Shown here in pieces: positions 34,724-43,181 of a stretch of DNA of 64,000 bases; the first letter of the stretch is position 1, and every line of letters begins with the position of its first letter. The stretch is taken from NCBI RefSeq assembly GCF_001598355.1, contig NZ_BCYU01000001.1, forward strand, positions 46,817 to 110,816, read 5' to 3'. A program made the position numbers and the translations under genes. The DNA comes from Sphingomonas asaccharolytica NBRC 15499. Its GTDB lineage: Bacteria; Pseudomonadota; Alphaproteobacteria; Sphingomonadales; Sphingomonadaceae. The notes under the pieces were generated by a model. It saw only the letters and a list, made by a program, of their open reading frames with translations. It made no database searches and had not been told where the DNA came from.

Positions 34724-35635
34724 TCAGATGTCGGCGTAGGCGATGCCAGCAAGGTTGCCTTGCGCGCCCAACAGGGTGCGCTTGTTCGATCCGTCGAGAT
34801 CGGCGCGGTAGATCGAGCCGCCCAAATCGGTGACGAACATCCGGTTGCCCGGCACATCGAGCGCGATGCCGATGCCTTCCATCAGATCGGTGACGAGGAT
34901 CTGCGGCGCGGCGTCGCTTTCGTCGATCGCCGCACAATTGACTGTGTTGCCCGCGGGCGGATTGCCGCGATCGGTCCAGTAGAGGATGCGGTTCTCGGCA
35001 TCGAGTTCGAGGTCGATCGGCTCGGGCAAACCGTCGAACAGCAGCTCGACGTCCGAACGGCCGGCCGGGCTCTCGTCGCACGACATGTCGATATTGGCGC
35101 GCAGGATGCGACCGACGCCTTCATTGTCGCCGCCCTTCTGCGTCCAGTAGAATTTACCGCCGACCGGATCGACAGTGATCCCGACGCACCAGCGCTTTGC
35201 GTCGCGACGGTCGTCATCGCCAAGGCCGGTCTCGATCAACGTCTCGACATGCGATCCGTCGAGGTTGGCGCGCATCACGCGCATCCCCTCGCGGTCCGAC
35301 CAGTAGAGCTTGCCGTTGGCCTTATCGAGGTGGAGCTGTTTCGGTGTGAACGCGACGCCGGGCGGCACGATCATCGTGCGGTTGCCGCCGTCGAGCTTGG
35401 AGCGCTCGATCGAGCCGTCGGCCTCTTTCGGCGACCCCATGTTGGTCCAGTAGATATGCCCGGCCACGGCATCGGCGACGATGCCGTCGGGGTGGCGGCA
35501 ATCGCTGACGATGACCCGGCTGTCGGATCCGTCGGGGTTCATCGCGTGGATTCGCCCGCCGCTCAGTTCGAGGACGAACAGGCGGCCAGTGCGGGTCCGG
35601 CCCGGTCTGGGCGTGATTGGCTGTTGCACCGTCAT
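34724..35635 (-). CDS. YWTD/LDL-receptor-B-repeat beta-propeller protein
   Basis: A 303-residue protein without a signal peptide. It has five or six blade repeats of the LDLR class B type: IYWTNMGS, LYWSDREGMRVMRANLDG, FYWTQKGG, ILYWTDRGN and MFVTDLGGSIYRADLDG. Many such bacterial proteins are annotated as 3-hydroxyacyl-CoA dehydrogenase by transfer from their neighbour, but no dehydrogenase motif is present. Probably a binding scaffold or an SMP-30-like hydrolase. It is ATGA-coupled to the small membrane protein gene upstream and 15 bp before the dehydrogenase gene. Confidence 0.88.
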   Translation of the reverse strand: MTVQQPITPRPGRTRTGRLFVLELSGGRIHAMNPDGSDSRVIVSDCRHPDGIVADAVAGHIYWTNMGSPKEADGSIERSKLDGGNRTMIVPPGVAFTPKQLHLDKANGKLYWSDREGMRVMRANLDGSHVETLIETGLGDDDRRDAKRWCVGITVDPVGGKFYWTQKGGDNEGVGRILRANIDMSCDESPAGRSDVELLFDGLPEPIDLELDAENRILYWTDRGNPPAGNTVNCAAIDESDAAPQILVTDLMEGIGIALDVPGNRMFVTDLGGSIYRADLDGSNKRTLLGAQGNLAGIAYADI

Positions 35636-35964
35636 GATATCGTCTCCCGATTGGGGATTTTGGTTTGCCGATGGTCGCGTTCGGATTGCGCGGCATCCGT
35701 CACCTGTTGGTCGACACCGCTCTTGTCGCTGAAGAAGGCGAGCGCGAAGAGCCCACTGCCCAGCACGACCGAGAAGAACACGCCGCCTGCAGTCGCAATG
35801 ATGGTGGTCGGGGTGAGCGTACCGAACGCCTGGAGATAGCTCAGCGCACCGACCACCATTAATACGGCGACGATCACGATCCATCGCATCGCGCGCTTGA
35901 AATCCGCGAGCGCGGCCTCGCCTTCATCCATGGGAGTTCGATTCACGGTTGGGACCTGGTTCAT
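35632..35964 (-). CDS. small membrane protein
   Basis: A 110-residue protein with two hydrophobic segments (WIVIVAVLMVVGALSYL and TIIATAGGVFFSVVLGSGLF), a cytoplasmic N-terminal tail and a charged C-terminal tail (SERDHRQTKIPNRETIS). Unrecognised family. ATGA-coupled to the YWTD-propeller gene, so they are probably co-translated. It could anchor that protein or be a small transport subunit. Confidence 0.82.
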   Translation of the reverse strand: MNQVPTVNRTPMDEGEAALADFKRAMRWIVIVAVLMVVGALSYLQAFGTLTPTTIIATAGGVFFSVVLGSGLFALAFFSDKSGVDQQVTDAAQSERDHRQTKIPNRETIS

Positions 35965-35995
35965 GGTCTGCTTCCTTGTTCGGACAGGCGAGGCG

Positions 35996-37219
35996 TCAGG
36001 CCGCGCGTTTCACGGTATCGGGAATGGCGCCGCTCGCGCGCAGGCTCGCGATGGCTGTCGCGTCGAAGCCAAGCTCGCGAAGCACTTCCTCGTTATGCTC
36101 GCCGAGTCCCGGTGCCCGGCGCGCCGGCGTCTTGGCGACGCCGTGCACCTGGATCGGGTTACTGATCGTCGAGACGAGCTTGCCACCCGCGCCTTCGAGC
36201 GGAACGACGATGCCGTTGGCCTCGAGCTGCGGATCAATGATCACTTCTTCGGCGCTACGCACCGCCCCGAAGGTGACGTCGATGCTCGCGAAAACCTCGG
36301 TCCAGTGCGCCATCGGCTGCGCGGCGAAAGTCTCGTCGAGGATCGCGGTCAGCTGCGGCCGGTTCGCCGCCAGCGTCGCCGGATCGGAGAAGCGTGGGTC
36401 GGTCAGCAGGTCCGGACGGCCAATGGCCTGCGCGACCTCCGCCACCTGGTTGGGTCTGACGATGAGAACGAACCAGGTGCCGTCCGCAGCGCGATAGACG
36501 TTCAGTCCTGCGTTGAAGGGGTGCGCCCGATCATGTTCAAACAGTTTCGCACCAACCAGCGCGGCCTGGATCGAGACGCTCGCCGACCACACGCCCTGCG
36601 CCAGCAGCGAGGTGGTGACGTAGGAGCCCTTGCCGGTGCGCTCGCGATTGTAGAGCGCCGTCGTGATCGCCGCATAGAGGCCCATCGCGGTGGCGTTGTC
36701 GCCGCTCCCGCCCACCGGCCAGGTCGGCGAGGCACCGGCATCCCGCGTCATCGAGAGCAGGCCGCTGCGCGCCCAATAGGACGTGATGTCGAAACCCGGC
36801 AGGCCGGCGTCGGGGCCGTTCTCCCCAAAGCCGGTGAGATCGGCATAGACCAGCCGCGGGTTCCATTTGGCGACATCGTCATATTCGAGGCCGAGCTTCT
36901 TGCGCGCCTTGTGCGGCGTGTTGACGATCAGCACGTCGGCCCAGTTGACGAGCCCGAACAGCACCTGCGCTGCATCCGCGTTCTTGAGATCGAGCGCGAT
37001 GCTGCGCTTGTTGCGATTGGCGAGGTGCCATTGATAGGCATCCTCGGCCAATGGCTGCGGCGGAAAGCGATGGGCGTGACGCCACGCATCGCCCTGCGGC
37101 GGCTCGACCTTGACTACGTCGGCGCCGAAGTCCGACAGGATCACCGCGGCGCCGGGGCCGGCGACGAAGCTCGACAGGTCGACGACCTTGAGCCCTGAAA
37201 AGATGTTTTCTTCCGACAT
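35996..37219 (-). CDS. class III (CaiB/BaiF) acyl-CoA transferase
   Basis: A 407-residue family III CoA-transferase. It begins GLKVVDLSSFVAGPGAAVIL, with DFGADVVKVEPPQGD, and the conserved catalytic Asp is in PGFDITSYWARSG. This family activates acids by CoA transfer, here probably activating the pathway substrate or linking the last intermediate to succinyl-CoA or acetyl-CoA. AGGAG precedes the ATG. It is 11 bp after the enoyl-CoA hydratase and 31 bp before the small membrane protein. Confidence 0.93.
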   Translation of the reverse strand: MSEENIFSGLKVVDLSSFVAGPGAAVILSDFGADVVKVEPPQGDAWRHAHRFPPQPLAEDAYQWHLANRNKRSIALDLKNADAAQVLFGLVNWADVLIVNTPHKARKKLGLEYDDVAKWNPRLVYADLTGFGENGPDAGLPGFDITSYWARSGLLSMTRDAGASPTWPVGGSGDNATAMGLYAAITTALYNRERTGKGSYVTTSLLAQGVWSASVSIQAALVGAKLFEHDRAHPFNAGLNVYRAADGTWFVLIVRPNQVAEVAQAIGRPDLLTDPRFSDPATLAANRPQLTAILDETFAAQPMAHWTEVFASIDVTFGAVRSAEEVIIDPQLEANGIVVPLEGAGGKLVSTISNPIQVHGVAKTPARRAPGLGEHNEEVLRELGFDATAIASLRASGAIPDTVKRAA

Positions 37220-37230
37220 GCGATTTCTCC

Positions 37231-38055
37231 TCAGCGTCCGCGGAACTGCGCGAGGCGCTTTTCGAGGAAGGCGGCAGTGCCTTCCTTTTTGTCTTCGGTT
37301 CCGGCGAGGAGACCGAAATAGGACGCTTCGAGCGCGTAGCCGTCGCCGTCCGCGACATTGACCGCCCGCAGCGAATATCTGACCGCGAGCGGCGCGTTGG
37401 CCGCGATCTCGCCGAGGATCGCTTCGGCGCGGGCGATCAGCTCGGCGGCGGGGACGACCTCGTTGACGAGGCCGATACGGTACGCTTCGTCAGCGCCGAT
37501 GATGCCGCCGGTCAGGATCAGCTGAAGCGCGCGGCCCTTGCCGACGAGCTTCGGCAGCCGCTGCGTCCCGCCACCGCCGGGGAGCAGCCCGAGCTTGACC
37601 TCGGGCTGGCCGAACTTGGCATGGTCGCTGGCGATGCGGATCGTGCAGGCCATCGCGACCTCGCAGCCGCCGCCCAGCGCGAAGCCGTTGACCGCCGCGA
37701 TCACCGGCTTGCCGAGCGTCTCGAGCAGGTCGAGCGTGTCCTGGATGAAGCGGCTCTGCTTCTCCGCGTCGACCGCGCTGAGGCTGGCGAGCCCGCCGAT
37801 ATCGGCGCCCGCGGCGAACGCCTTGTCGCCGGCGCCGGTGACGATCACGCCATGGATCGAGCGATCGTCCCGCGCATCACTCAGCGCCGTGCGCAGATCG
37901 CGCAGCGTGGCGTCGTTGACCGCATTGTACACCGCCGGGCGGTTGAAGGTGACATAGGCGATGCCTTCGCTCTTCTCGTAAACGATGGTTTCGAGCTGGA
38001 GCGCGGGCACACGGGTCCCCTGGGCCGCTGAAGCGGCCGCGAGCATCATCATCAT
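37231..38055 (-). CDS. enoyl-CoA hydratase/isomerase
   Basis: A 274-residue crotonase-fold protein. The oxyanion-hole segments are AFAAGADIGGLA and AVNGFALGGGCEVAMA; the catalytic Glu lies in FGQPEVKLGLLPGGGGTQRL. It hydrates a trans-2-enoyl-CoA in beta-oxidation. The start has four successive ATGs; GGAG lies 5 nt before the first, which I use. It is 21 bp after the acyl-CoA dehydrogenase gene. Confidence 0.95.
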   Translation of the reverse strand: MMMMLAAASAAQGTRVPALQLETIVYEKSEGIAYVTFNRPAVYNAVNDATLRDLRTALSDARDDRSIHGVIVTGAGDKAFAAGADIGGLASLSAVDAEKQSRFIQDTLDLLETLGKPVIAAVNGFALGGGCEVAMACTIRIASDHAKFGQPEVKLGLLPGGGGTQRLPKLVGKGRALQLILTGGIIGADEAYRIGLVNEVVPAAELIARAEAILGEIAANAPLAVRYSLRAVNVADGDGYALEASYFGLLAGTEDKKEGTAAFLEKRLAQFRGR

Positions 38056-38076
38056 CTTACTCCTTGGTTCTAAGCG

Positions 38077-39279
38077 TCAGACGAAAGCGCTGATCCCCGT
38101 CGCGGCCTTGCCGACGATCAGGTTCTGCATCTGGAACGTGCCTTCGTACGAATAGAGCGCCTCGGCGTCCGAGAAGAGCCGCGCGGCGGCGCCGATCTCG
38201 GCGTCGACCAGAATGCCGTTGGCACCGTGCAGCTCGCGCGCCCAGGCAACGGTCTCGCGCATCCGCTGCGTGGTGAACGCCTTAGCGAGCGACGCATGCT
38301 GGTCGAGCAGCCGGTCCTCCTCTTCGATCTCCGCGAGGCGGAGCATCAGCGACTGGCACGCGGTGATGTTGGCGAGCATCCGCGCGATCAGGTCCTGCAC
38401 CATCTGGAACGAGGCGATCGGCTTGCCGAACTGGAGGCGCTGCTGGCTATAGCGGACGGCGGCGTCATAGGCGCCCATCTGGACGCCGGTCGACATCCAG
38501 CCCACGCCCGACCGGGTCAGGCGCAGGACGTGCGCGGTGTCGCGGAACGAATTGGCGTTCTGCAAGCGATTGGCTTCCGGCACGCGGCAGTCGGTCATCG
38601 TGATCAGGCCGTTCTGCACGACCTTGAGCGCCATCTTGTTGCGGATCTTCTCGACGCTGAAGCCCGGGGTGGTCTTGTTCTCGACGATGAAGCCCTTGAC
38701 CTGATTGTCGTCGAGGTCGCGCGCCCAGATGATCGAGATGTCGCACCACGGCGCGTTGCCGATCCATTTTTTCTGGCCGTTGAGGATCCAGCTGTCGCCG
38801 TCGCGCTTGGCGGTAGTGGTGAGACCGCCGCCGGTGCCCGATCCGACCAACGGCTCGGTCAGGCCGAAGCAGCCGATCTTGTCGAGCCGCTGCATCGCGG
38901 GCAGCCATTTGGCCTTTTGTTCGTCCGAGCCGAGCAAGGCGATCGACCCCATGGCAAGGCCGGTATGCACACCGAAGAACGTGGCGAACGACGGATCGAC
39001 CCGGCTCATCTCCATGACCACCATCCCGATCAGGCGATCGCGATAACCTTCCGCGTGCAGATTGCCGATCTCGAGCTCCTGGAGCGCGGGAAGCAGCTCG
39101 AACGGAAATGCATCCTCGACCCAATATTTGTCGATGATCGGCGCGACCTTGGTCTGCATGAAATCGCGGACCTTGGTCAGGATCGCCGCCTCAGCGGCAG
39201 TCAGCGTGTCCTCGATGCCGTAGAAATCGCTGTCGGGTGCCGGCAGCGGCTTAGGCGGGAATTTGAGTGCGGTGGCCAT
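38077..39279 (-). CDS. acyl-CoA dehydrogenase
   Basis: A 400-residue FAD-dependent dehydrogenase. It has GCFGLTEPLVGSGTGGG, WILNGQKKWIGNA and WCDISIIWARD, with the C-terminal YEGTFQMQNLIVGKAATG where the Glu is the catalytic base, as in glutaryl-CoA-type and short-chain enzymes. The first oxidation step of the operon's beta-oxidation. The electron acceptor (ETF) is encoded elsewhere. GAAGGAAC precedes the ATG. It is 116 bp after the OsmC gene. Confidence 0.95.
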   Translation of the reverse strand: MATALKFPPKPLPAPDSDFYGIEDTLTAAEAAILTKVRDFMQTKVAPIIDKYWVEDAFPFELLPALQELEIGNLHAEGYRDRLIGMVVMEMSRVDPSFATFFGVHTGLAMGSIALLGSDEQKAKWLPAMQRLDKIGCFGLTEPLVGSGTGGGLTTTAKRDGDSWILNGQKKWIGNAPWCDISIIWARDLDDNQVKGFIVENKTTPGFSVEKIRNKMALKVVQNGLITMTDCRVPEANRLQNANSFRDTAHVLRLTRSGVGWMSTGVQMGAYDAAVRYSQQRLQFGKPIASFQMVQDLIARMLANITACQSLMLRLAEIEEEDRLLDQHASLAKAFTTQRMRETVAWARELHGANGILVDAEIGAAARLFSDAEALYSYEGTFQMQNLIVGKAATGISAFV

Positions 39280-39395
39280 GTCAGTTCCTTCGATTGGGGC
39301 CGCGAGGCGGCGGGGGGCTATTGAAATCTGAGGCGAAAGGGGCGGCGCCGGTAGACGGCGATGGCGGGAGGCAACCTATCGCGACGTGGGGGGCT

Positions 39396-39812
39396 TTAGC
39401 CGGCCAAGGTGACGGGCGAGTCCGCACCCTTGTCGAGCAGCAAGTGCACCGGGCAGCGATCGGCGATCCAGAGCAGGCGGTCGCGCTGCTCGTCGGTCAC
39501 GTCGCCGAGGTCGATGATCCGGTCGAAACGATCGCGCGCGCCGCCTTCGCCCTTATGATGCATGACCCGGACGCGCAGCCCGCCGGTCGGCCAGCCCTTG
39601 CGCTCGGCATAGACCTTGATCGTCATCAGCGTGCACGACGCGAGCGCCGCACGGAGCAGGTCGAACGGGCTCGGGCCGGTGTCGAGCCCGCCGTTGGCGA
39701 CGGGCTCGTCCATCCAGAAGTCATGGCCGCCGGCGTTGACGCGGACTTGGAACAGGCCCGCGCCGACCGCTTCGGTGACCGCGACTTGCTCGATCGCCGG
39801 TGCATCGGTCAT
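39396..39812 (-). CDS. OsmC-family peroxiredoxin-like protein
   Basis: A 138-residue OsmC/Ohr-fold protein. Both redox cysteines are present, C60 in LASCTLMTIKVYAERKG and C120 in ADRCPVHLLL. The family reduces organic hydroperoxides using a dihydrolipoyl protein. The ATG is fixed by an ATGA overlap with the 54-residue gene upstream; the open frame up to 39905 is a shadow. Together with Ohr at 40023 it suggests that peroxides arise during this pathway. Confidence 0.9.
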   Translation of the reverse strand: MTDAPAIEQVAVTEAVGAGLFQVRVNAGGHDFWMDEPVANGGLDTGPSPFDLLRAALASCTLMTIKVYAERKGWPTGGLRVRVMHHKGEGGARDRFDRIIDLGDVTDEQRDRLLWIADRCPVHLLLDKGADSPVTLAG

Positions 39813-39973
39813 GACGGATCGACCATCTCGACCAGCGCCTCGACATAAGCGCGCAGGCGGAGCAATTCGTCCTGCATCGGCGCCAGCTGGCGCGCGACGA
39901 TCCATTCGATTCCGGCTTCGAGCACGCGATCGTTTTCCATGCGCGCAATCGGCTTCTGCAAGGTCGCAATCAT
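39809..39973 (-). CDS. small protein (54 aa)
   Basis: A short ORF, MIATLQKPIARMENDRVLEA onward, ends VDPS. It has a good ribosome site (GAGGAG, 8 nt before the ATG) and its stop overlaps the OsmC start as ATGA. It is Leu/Arg/Glu-rich, predicted helical, with no Cys, signal peptide or membrane segment. Function unknown. It sits between the two peroxiredoxin-like genes, so it may be an accessory of either. Easily missed because of its size. Confidence 0.62.
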   Translation of the reverse strand: MIATLQKPIARMENDRVLEAGIEWIVARQLAPMQDELLRLRAYVEALVEMVDPS

Positions 39974-40022
39974 GGTCAGTCTCCTCTTCGAATGACCGCG
40001 TCGGGTCGGTGCGGTGTGGGGG

Positions 40023-40451
40023 TCAGGCGGCTTCGTGCGCCGCCAGCGTGACCTCGGCGTCGATCCCGTGCCGGGTCATCTTGGAATAGGGGCAGGCCTC
40101 GTGCGCCGCGGCGATCAGCTGGCCGGCGACGTCGTCGGCGATACCGGGAATGGTAACCTCGAGCCCGGCGCTGATGGAAAAGCCTTCGACGTCGTCGAGA
40201 TGCAGCTCGACCGACGCATCGACCGCGGTATCGGCCGGCAAGGCGACACCCGCCTGCTTCGCGACGAACTGCAGCGCGCCTTCGAAGCACGCCGACCAGC
40301 CGGCGGCGAAGAGCTGCTCCGGGTTGGTGCCGGGGCGGCCGAGGCCGGGAGTCGACAGCTTGATGTCGAGCTGGCCGTCCGAGCTCTTCGCGGCGCCGTC
40401 GCGGCCGCCAACGGTGTGGACGTGCGCGGTGTACAGGGTCTTGGCAGTCAT
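40023..40451 (-). CDS. ohr: organic hydroperoxide resistance protein (Ohr)
   Basis: A 142-residue Ohr subfamily member of the OsmC family. Peroxidatic and resolving Cys are C55 in AAGWSACFEGALQ and C120 in AAHEACPYSKMTRHG, the spacing typical of Ohr. It reduces fatty-acid and alkyl hydroperoxides with lipoylated partners. AAGGAAC precedes the ATG. Normally it would be next to an OhrR gene; none is seen here, so it is probably controlled with the operon. Located between the SDR and the small 54-residue protein genes. Confidence 0.94.
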   Translation of the reverse strand: MTAKTLYTAHVHTVGGRDGAAKSSDGQLDIKLSTPGLGRPGTNPEQLFAAGWSACFEGALQFVAKQAGVALPADTAVDASVELHLDDVEGFSISAGLEVTIPGIADDVAGQLIAAAHEACPYSKMTRHGIDAEVTLAAHEAA

Positions 40452-40479
40452 GGCTTGGTTCCTTCTGGTGAATTGGGGA

Positions 40480-41274
40480 TCAGGCGGCGCGATAGCGCGG
40501 CGCCGGCGTGGCGGCGGACAGCTTGCCGAGCATCGCTTGGCGGGCGGTTTCGTAGGCGTCGAACAGCGCGCCATCCTGGAGCGAGGGGATCGAGACGAAC
40601 TCGCCACGGTCGAGCCCGATCAGCGCGGAATCGACCAGATCCTCGCCGCTCATCACGATCGCGCTGGGCAGCAATTCGACCGGCCGGCCGGCGATCGCCC
40701 AGAAGTCGGTCGCGGTGGCGCCGGGCAGGACGACCTGCACTTGGACGCCGCTGCCTTCGAGTTCGTGGCGGAGGCTCTGGCTGAACGCCACGACGAACGC
40801 TTTGCTGCCGCCGTAGACGCCATTCAGCGCCTCCGGATTGATCGCGACGATCGACGCGATGTTGACGATCGTGCCTGCGCCGCGCGCTACGAACTGCGGC
40901 ACAATGGCATAGGTCAGCCGAGTCAGTGCGGTGACGTTGAGCGCGATCAGCGACGTCATCTGATCGACATCGGCGTCGACCAGCTTCGCCGTGCCGCCCA
41001 GGCCGGCATTGTTGACCAGCATATCGATGTCGGGAGTCGCCTTGAGAAAGGCTTCGACACGCGCGAGATCGGTCGCGTCGGCCAGATCGGCGGGGAGCAG
41101 GTCGACCTTGCGGCCGGTCTTCGCGCGGATCCGATCGGCGACATTGGCCAGCCGATCGGCGCTGCGCGCGACCAGGACCAGATCATAGCCCCGCTCGGCG
41201 AGGCGATCGGCATAAACCGCGCCGATACCGCTCGATGCGCCGGTGACGACGGCAATTCCTTTTGTAACGGACAT
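40480..41274 (-). CDS. short-chain dehydrogenase/reductase
   Basis: A 264-residue SDR. Motifs are VVTGASSGIGAVYADRLAERG, NNAG in LVNNAGLGGTAK, Ser in NIASIVAIN and the YGGSKAFVVAFS Tyr/Lys pair. The C-terminus is longer than classical members (DGALFDAYETARQAMLGKL). I use ATG at MSVTKG because AAGGAA is better spaced to it than to the ATG at 41280. It is the first gene of the long leftward operon, unless the small ORF at 41345 is real. Confidence 0.92.
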   Translation of the reverse strand: MSVTKGIAVVTGASSGIGAVYADRLAERGYDLVLVARSADRLANVADRIRAKTGRKVDLLPADLADATDLARVEAFLKATPDIDMLVNNAGLGGTAKLVDADVDQMTSLIALNVTALTRLTYAIVPQFVARGAGTIVNIASIVAINPEALNGVYGGSKAFVVAFSQSLRHELEGSGVQVQVVLPGATATDFWAIAGRPVELLPSAIVMSGEDLVDSALIGLDRGEFVSIPSLQDGALFDAYETARQAMLGKLSAATPAPRYRAA

Positions 41275-41296
41275 CTTCATGTTCCTTATCGTTCGC

Positions 41297-41315
41297 GAGG
41301 CGCTCAGCTCGCCTC
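41297..41315. promoter_or_regulatory. hairpin before the SDR operon
   Basis: GAGGCG and CGCCTC pair around a 7-nt loop, 17 bp upstream of the 41280 start codon candidate. It could be an operator or a leader structure. The stem is short, so chance is possible. Confidence 0.4.
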
Positions 41316-41344
41316 AGGATCAATGACGGGATCGCCTCGCGTGC

Positions 41345-41518
41345 TTATCCGCAGTCACTGATGTGAAACCGCTCACTTGAAGCGACGCTGCCGATCGACT
41401 CCGTCCAATGGGAAGCGCCACTCACGGCGACGCCCCACACAAATTCCAGAATCCGGCTAAACGCGACGACATTGCCCGATGCGACGGGAACGACGCTTGC
41501 TTCTTGTTCGCCTGTCAT
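41345..41518 (-). CDS. possible small ORF (57 aa)
   Basis: A short open frame beginning MTGEQEASVVPVASGN, with CAGGAG 8 nt before the ATG and a TAA stop. It is co-directional with the SDR gene, 65 bp downstream. There is no known domain, and codon use is not diagnostic at this length. It may be a real leader gene of the operon, a remnant, or chance. Confidence 0.3.
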   Translation of the reverse strand: MTGEQEASVVPVASGNVVAFSRILEFVWGVAVSGASHWTESIGSVASSERFHISDCG

Positions 41519-41750
41519 GTGCGTGACTCCTGATCATCCACGAGGTGTCGCGCTCTGGCGACATCTTGTGATGCCAAGCTATTTACTGTTGCCACTCGTC
41601 GCGCAGCAGCCATTCAAAATGAAAATGAGCCTCTCGAATCTCCGGAGGCTTGCGCATATTGATCCGCCGATCCGAGCACTCATCTTGGCGGTACGCCGAT
41701 AGTGCTACGCACCGCCCGGCCGTTTCGACCCGCGCTTTGGAGAAGCCGTC

Positions 41751-43013
41751 ATGCAGCGATTTGCCCACAAAACCTATATCGCCTCCGGCCTGCGGACACC
41801 GTTCGGGCGGGGCGGCGGTGCGCTTGCCGATCATGACGCGATCAGCCTGTCGGTACCGCTCGTTCAGGCGATGTCGGCGAAGGCGCGGCCGGATCTGTTC
41901 ATCTGGGGCACGGTGATTCCCAGCCTGGGCTGGAGCAATATCGGCCGCGAGATCTGGCTCGATGCCGGCCTCGACCCGACCGTCCCGGCTTTCTCCACCG
42001 TGCTTGCCTGCTCGACCAGCATGGTCGCGGCGCTCACCGCGGCGGGAATGCTTGGCGGCGATACCGATCTCGTGATGGTCGGCGGCGCCGAGGTGATGAG
42101 CAATCCGCCGATCGGGCTCAAGCTCGACGCGTCGAAGCGGATCGTCAAACTGTTCCGCACCAACCCGGCCGAGGCGATTGCCGCGCTACAAGCACTGACA
42201 CCGGACGATCTCGTCCTGCCGGTCAAGGGCTGGGCGAACCGGATCACCGGCCGGACGATGGGCGACCATATGGAAGAAACCGCGCAGATCTGGGGCATCG
42301 GCCGCGAGGCGCAGGACGCCTGGTCGCTCAAGAGCCATCAACGCGCGATCGCCGGATGGGAATCGGGATTTTTCGACGACCTGGTGATCCCGCTCCCCGA
42401 GCTGGCGCGCGACGCCAATCCCCGCGCGGACACGTCGATCGAAAAGCTCGCCGCGCTCAAGCCGGCGTTCGACACATCGGGCAAGGGTTCGCTCACCGCC
42501 GGCAACAGCTCGCCGATCACCGATGGCGCCGCGGCCTGCTGGGTCGCCACCGACGCGGGGCTCGCGCGGCTGCCGGAAGGCACGCATTACGCCGAACTGT
42601 TCGACCATGAAATCGCGGCGGTCGACCATGGCGTCGACGGGCTGCTGATGGCGCCGAGTTTCGCGATCCCGCGGCTACTCGCGCGTCATGGGCTGCGCTA
42701 CGACGACGTCACCTTATGGGAAATCCACGAGGCGTTCTCGGCGCAGGTGCTGGCCAATGTCGCCGCGCTCGAAAAGCCCGGCTGGACGCGCGATCGCGCC
42801 GGCGTGGATTTCGATTTCGGTGAATTCCCATGGGACCGAGTCAATCCGAACGGCGGCTCTGTCGCGATCGGCCATCCGTTCGCGGCCACTGGCGCTCGCG
42901 ATCTCAGTCAGGCGGTAAAGGAATTGTGGGCGATGCCGTCGGGATCGTTCGCTATCGTCAGCATTTGCGCGGATGGCGGCCATGGCACGGTAGCATTGCT
43001 GCGCCGTCCCTGA
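41751..43013 (+). CDS. acetyl-CoA C-acyltransferase (thiolase)
   Basis: A 420-residue thiolase of the FadI/FadA-like type. The nucleophilic Cys is C87 in TVLACSTSMVAAL; the His residues are in LWEIHEAFSAQVL and AIGHPFAATGARDL; and the second Cys is in SICADGGHGT. It carries out the last beta-oxidation step (thiolytic cleavage). GGAGAAG precedes the ATG. Transcribed divergently from the operon that supplies the other enzymes, over a 470-bp shared regulatory region. Confidence 0.94.
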   Translation: MQRFAHKTYIASGLRTPFGRGGGALADHDAISLSVPLVQAMSAKARPDLFIWGTVIPSLGWSNIGREIWLDAGLDPTVPAFSTVLACSTSMVAALTAAGMLGGDTDLVMVGGAEVMSNPPIGLKLDASKRIVKLFRTNPAEAIAALQALTPDDLVLPVKGWANRITGRTMGDHMEETAQIWGIGREAQDAWSLKSHQRAIAGWESGFFDDLVIPLPELARDANPRADTSIEKLAALKPAFDTSGKGSLTAGNSSPITDGAAACWVATDAGLARLPEGTHYAELFDHEIAAVDHGVDGLLMAPSFAIPRLLARHGLRYDDVTLWEIHEAFSAQVLANVAALEKPGWTRDRAGVDFDFGEFPWDRVNPNGGSVAIGHPFAATGARDLSQAVKELWAMPSGSFAIVSICADGGHGTVALLRRP

Positions 43014-43132
43014 CCGATCGCCGGGCACCGCCAGACCAACGAGGCAGATGATCGCGGGTGCGGATGGGCTGCGTGATAAGCGCTTGGCGGCTAGACATCG
43101 TCATCAAAGCCGAACCCCATCGCGAAGAGACG

Positions 43133-43156
43133 GGTTCGCGTTATACTGACAGCACC
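43133..43156 (+). repeat. dispersed intergenic repeat, copy B (short)
   Basis: GGTTCGCGTTATACTGACAG followed by CACC. It matches copy A and copy C over this core, and copy C also for about 30 bases upstream (CATCGCG..AGAGAC). It lies between the converging thiolase and PI-PLC-like genes. Confidence 0.6.
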
Positions 43157-43181
43157 CCGAAGACGTGGCGTGCCCGCCTCC

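Larger units (their letters stand above)
41281..41750. promoter_or_regulatory. divergent intergenic region
   Basis: A 470-bp spacer between the leftward SDR operon and the rightward thiolase. It contains a weakly supported small ORF (41345-41518) and a hairpin (41297-41315), and probably both promoters. No palindrome shared with the other modules was seen. Confidence 0.4.

Noticed and set aside
34724..35635. 3-hydroxyacyl-CoA dehydrogenase function for the YWTD protein
   Set aside because: The sequence consists of LDLR-B type propeller repeats with no Rossmann or dehydrogenase motif; the label would be borrowed from its neighbour.
41583..41834. 83-residue minus-strand frame over the thiolase start
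   Set aside because: Overlaps the well-supported thiolase start with its ribosome site and has no recognisable domain.
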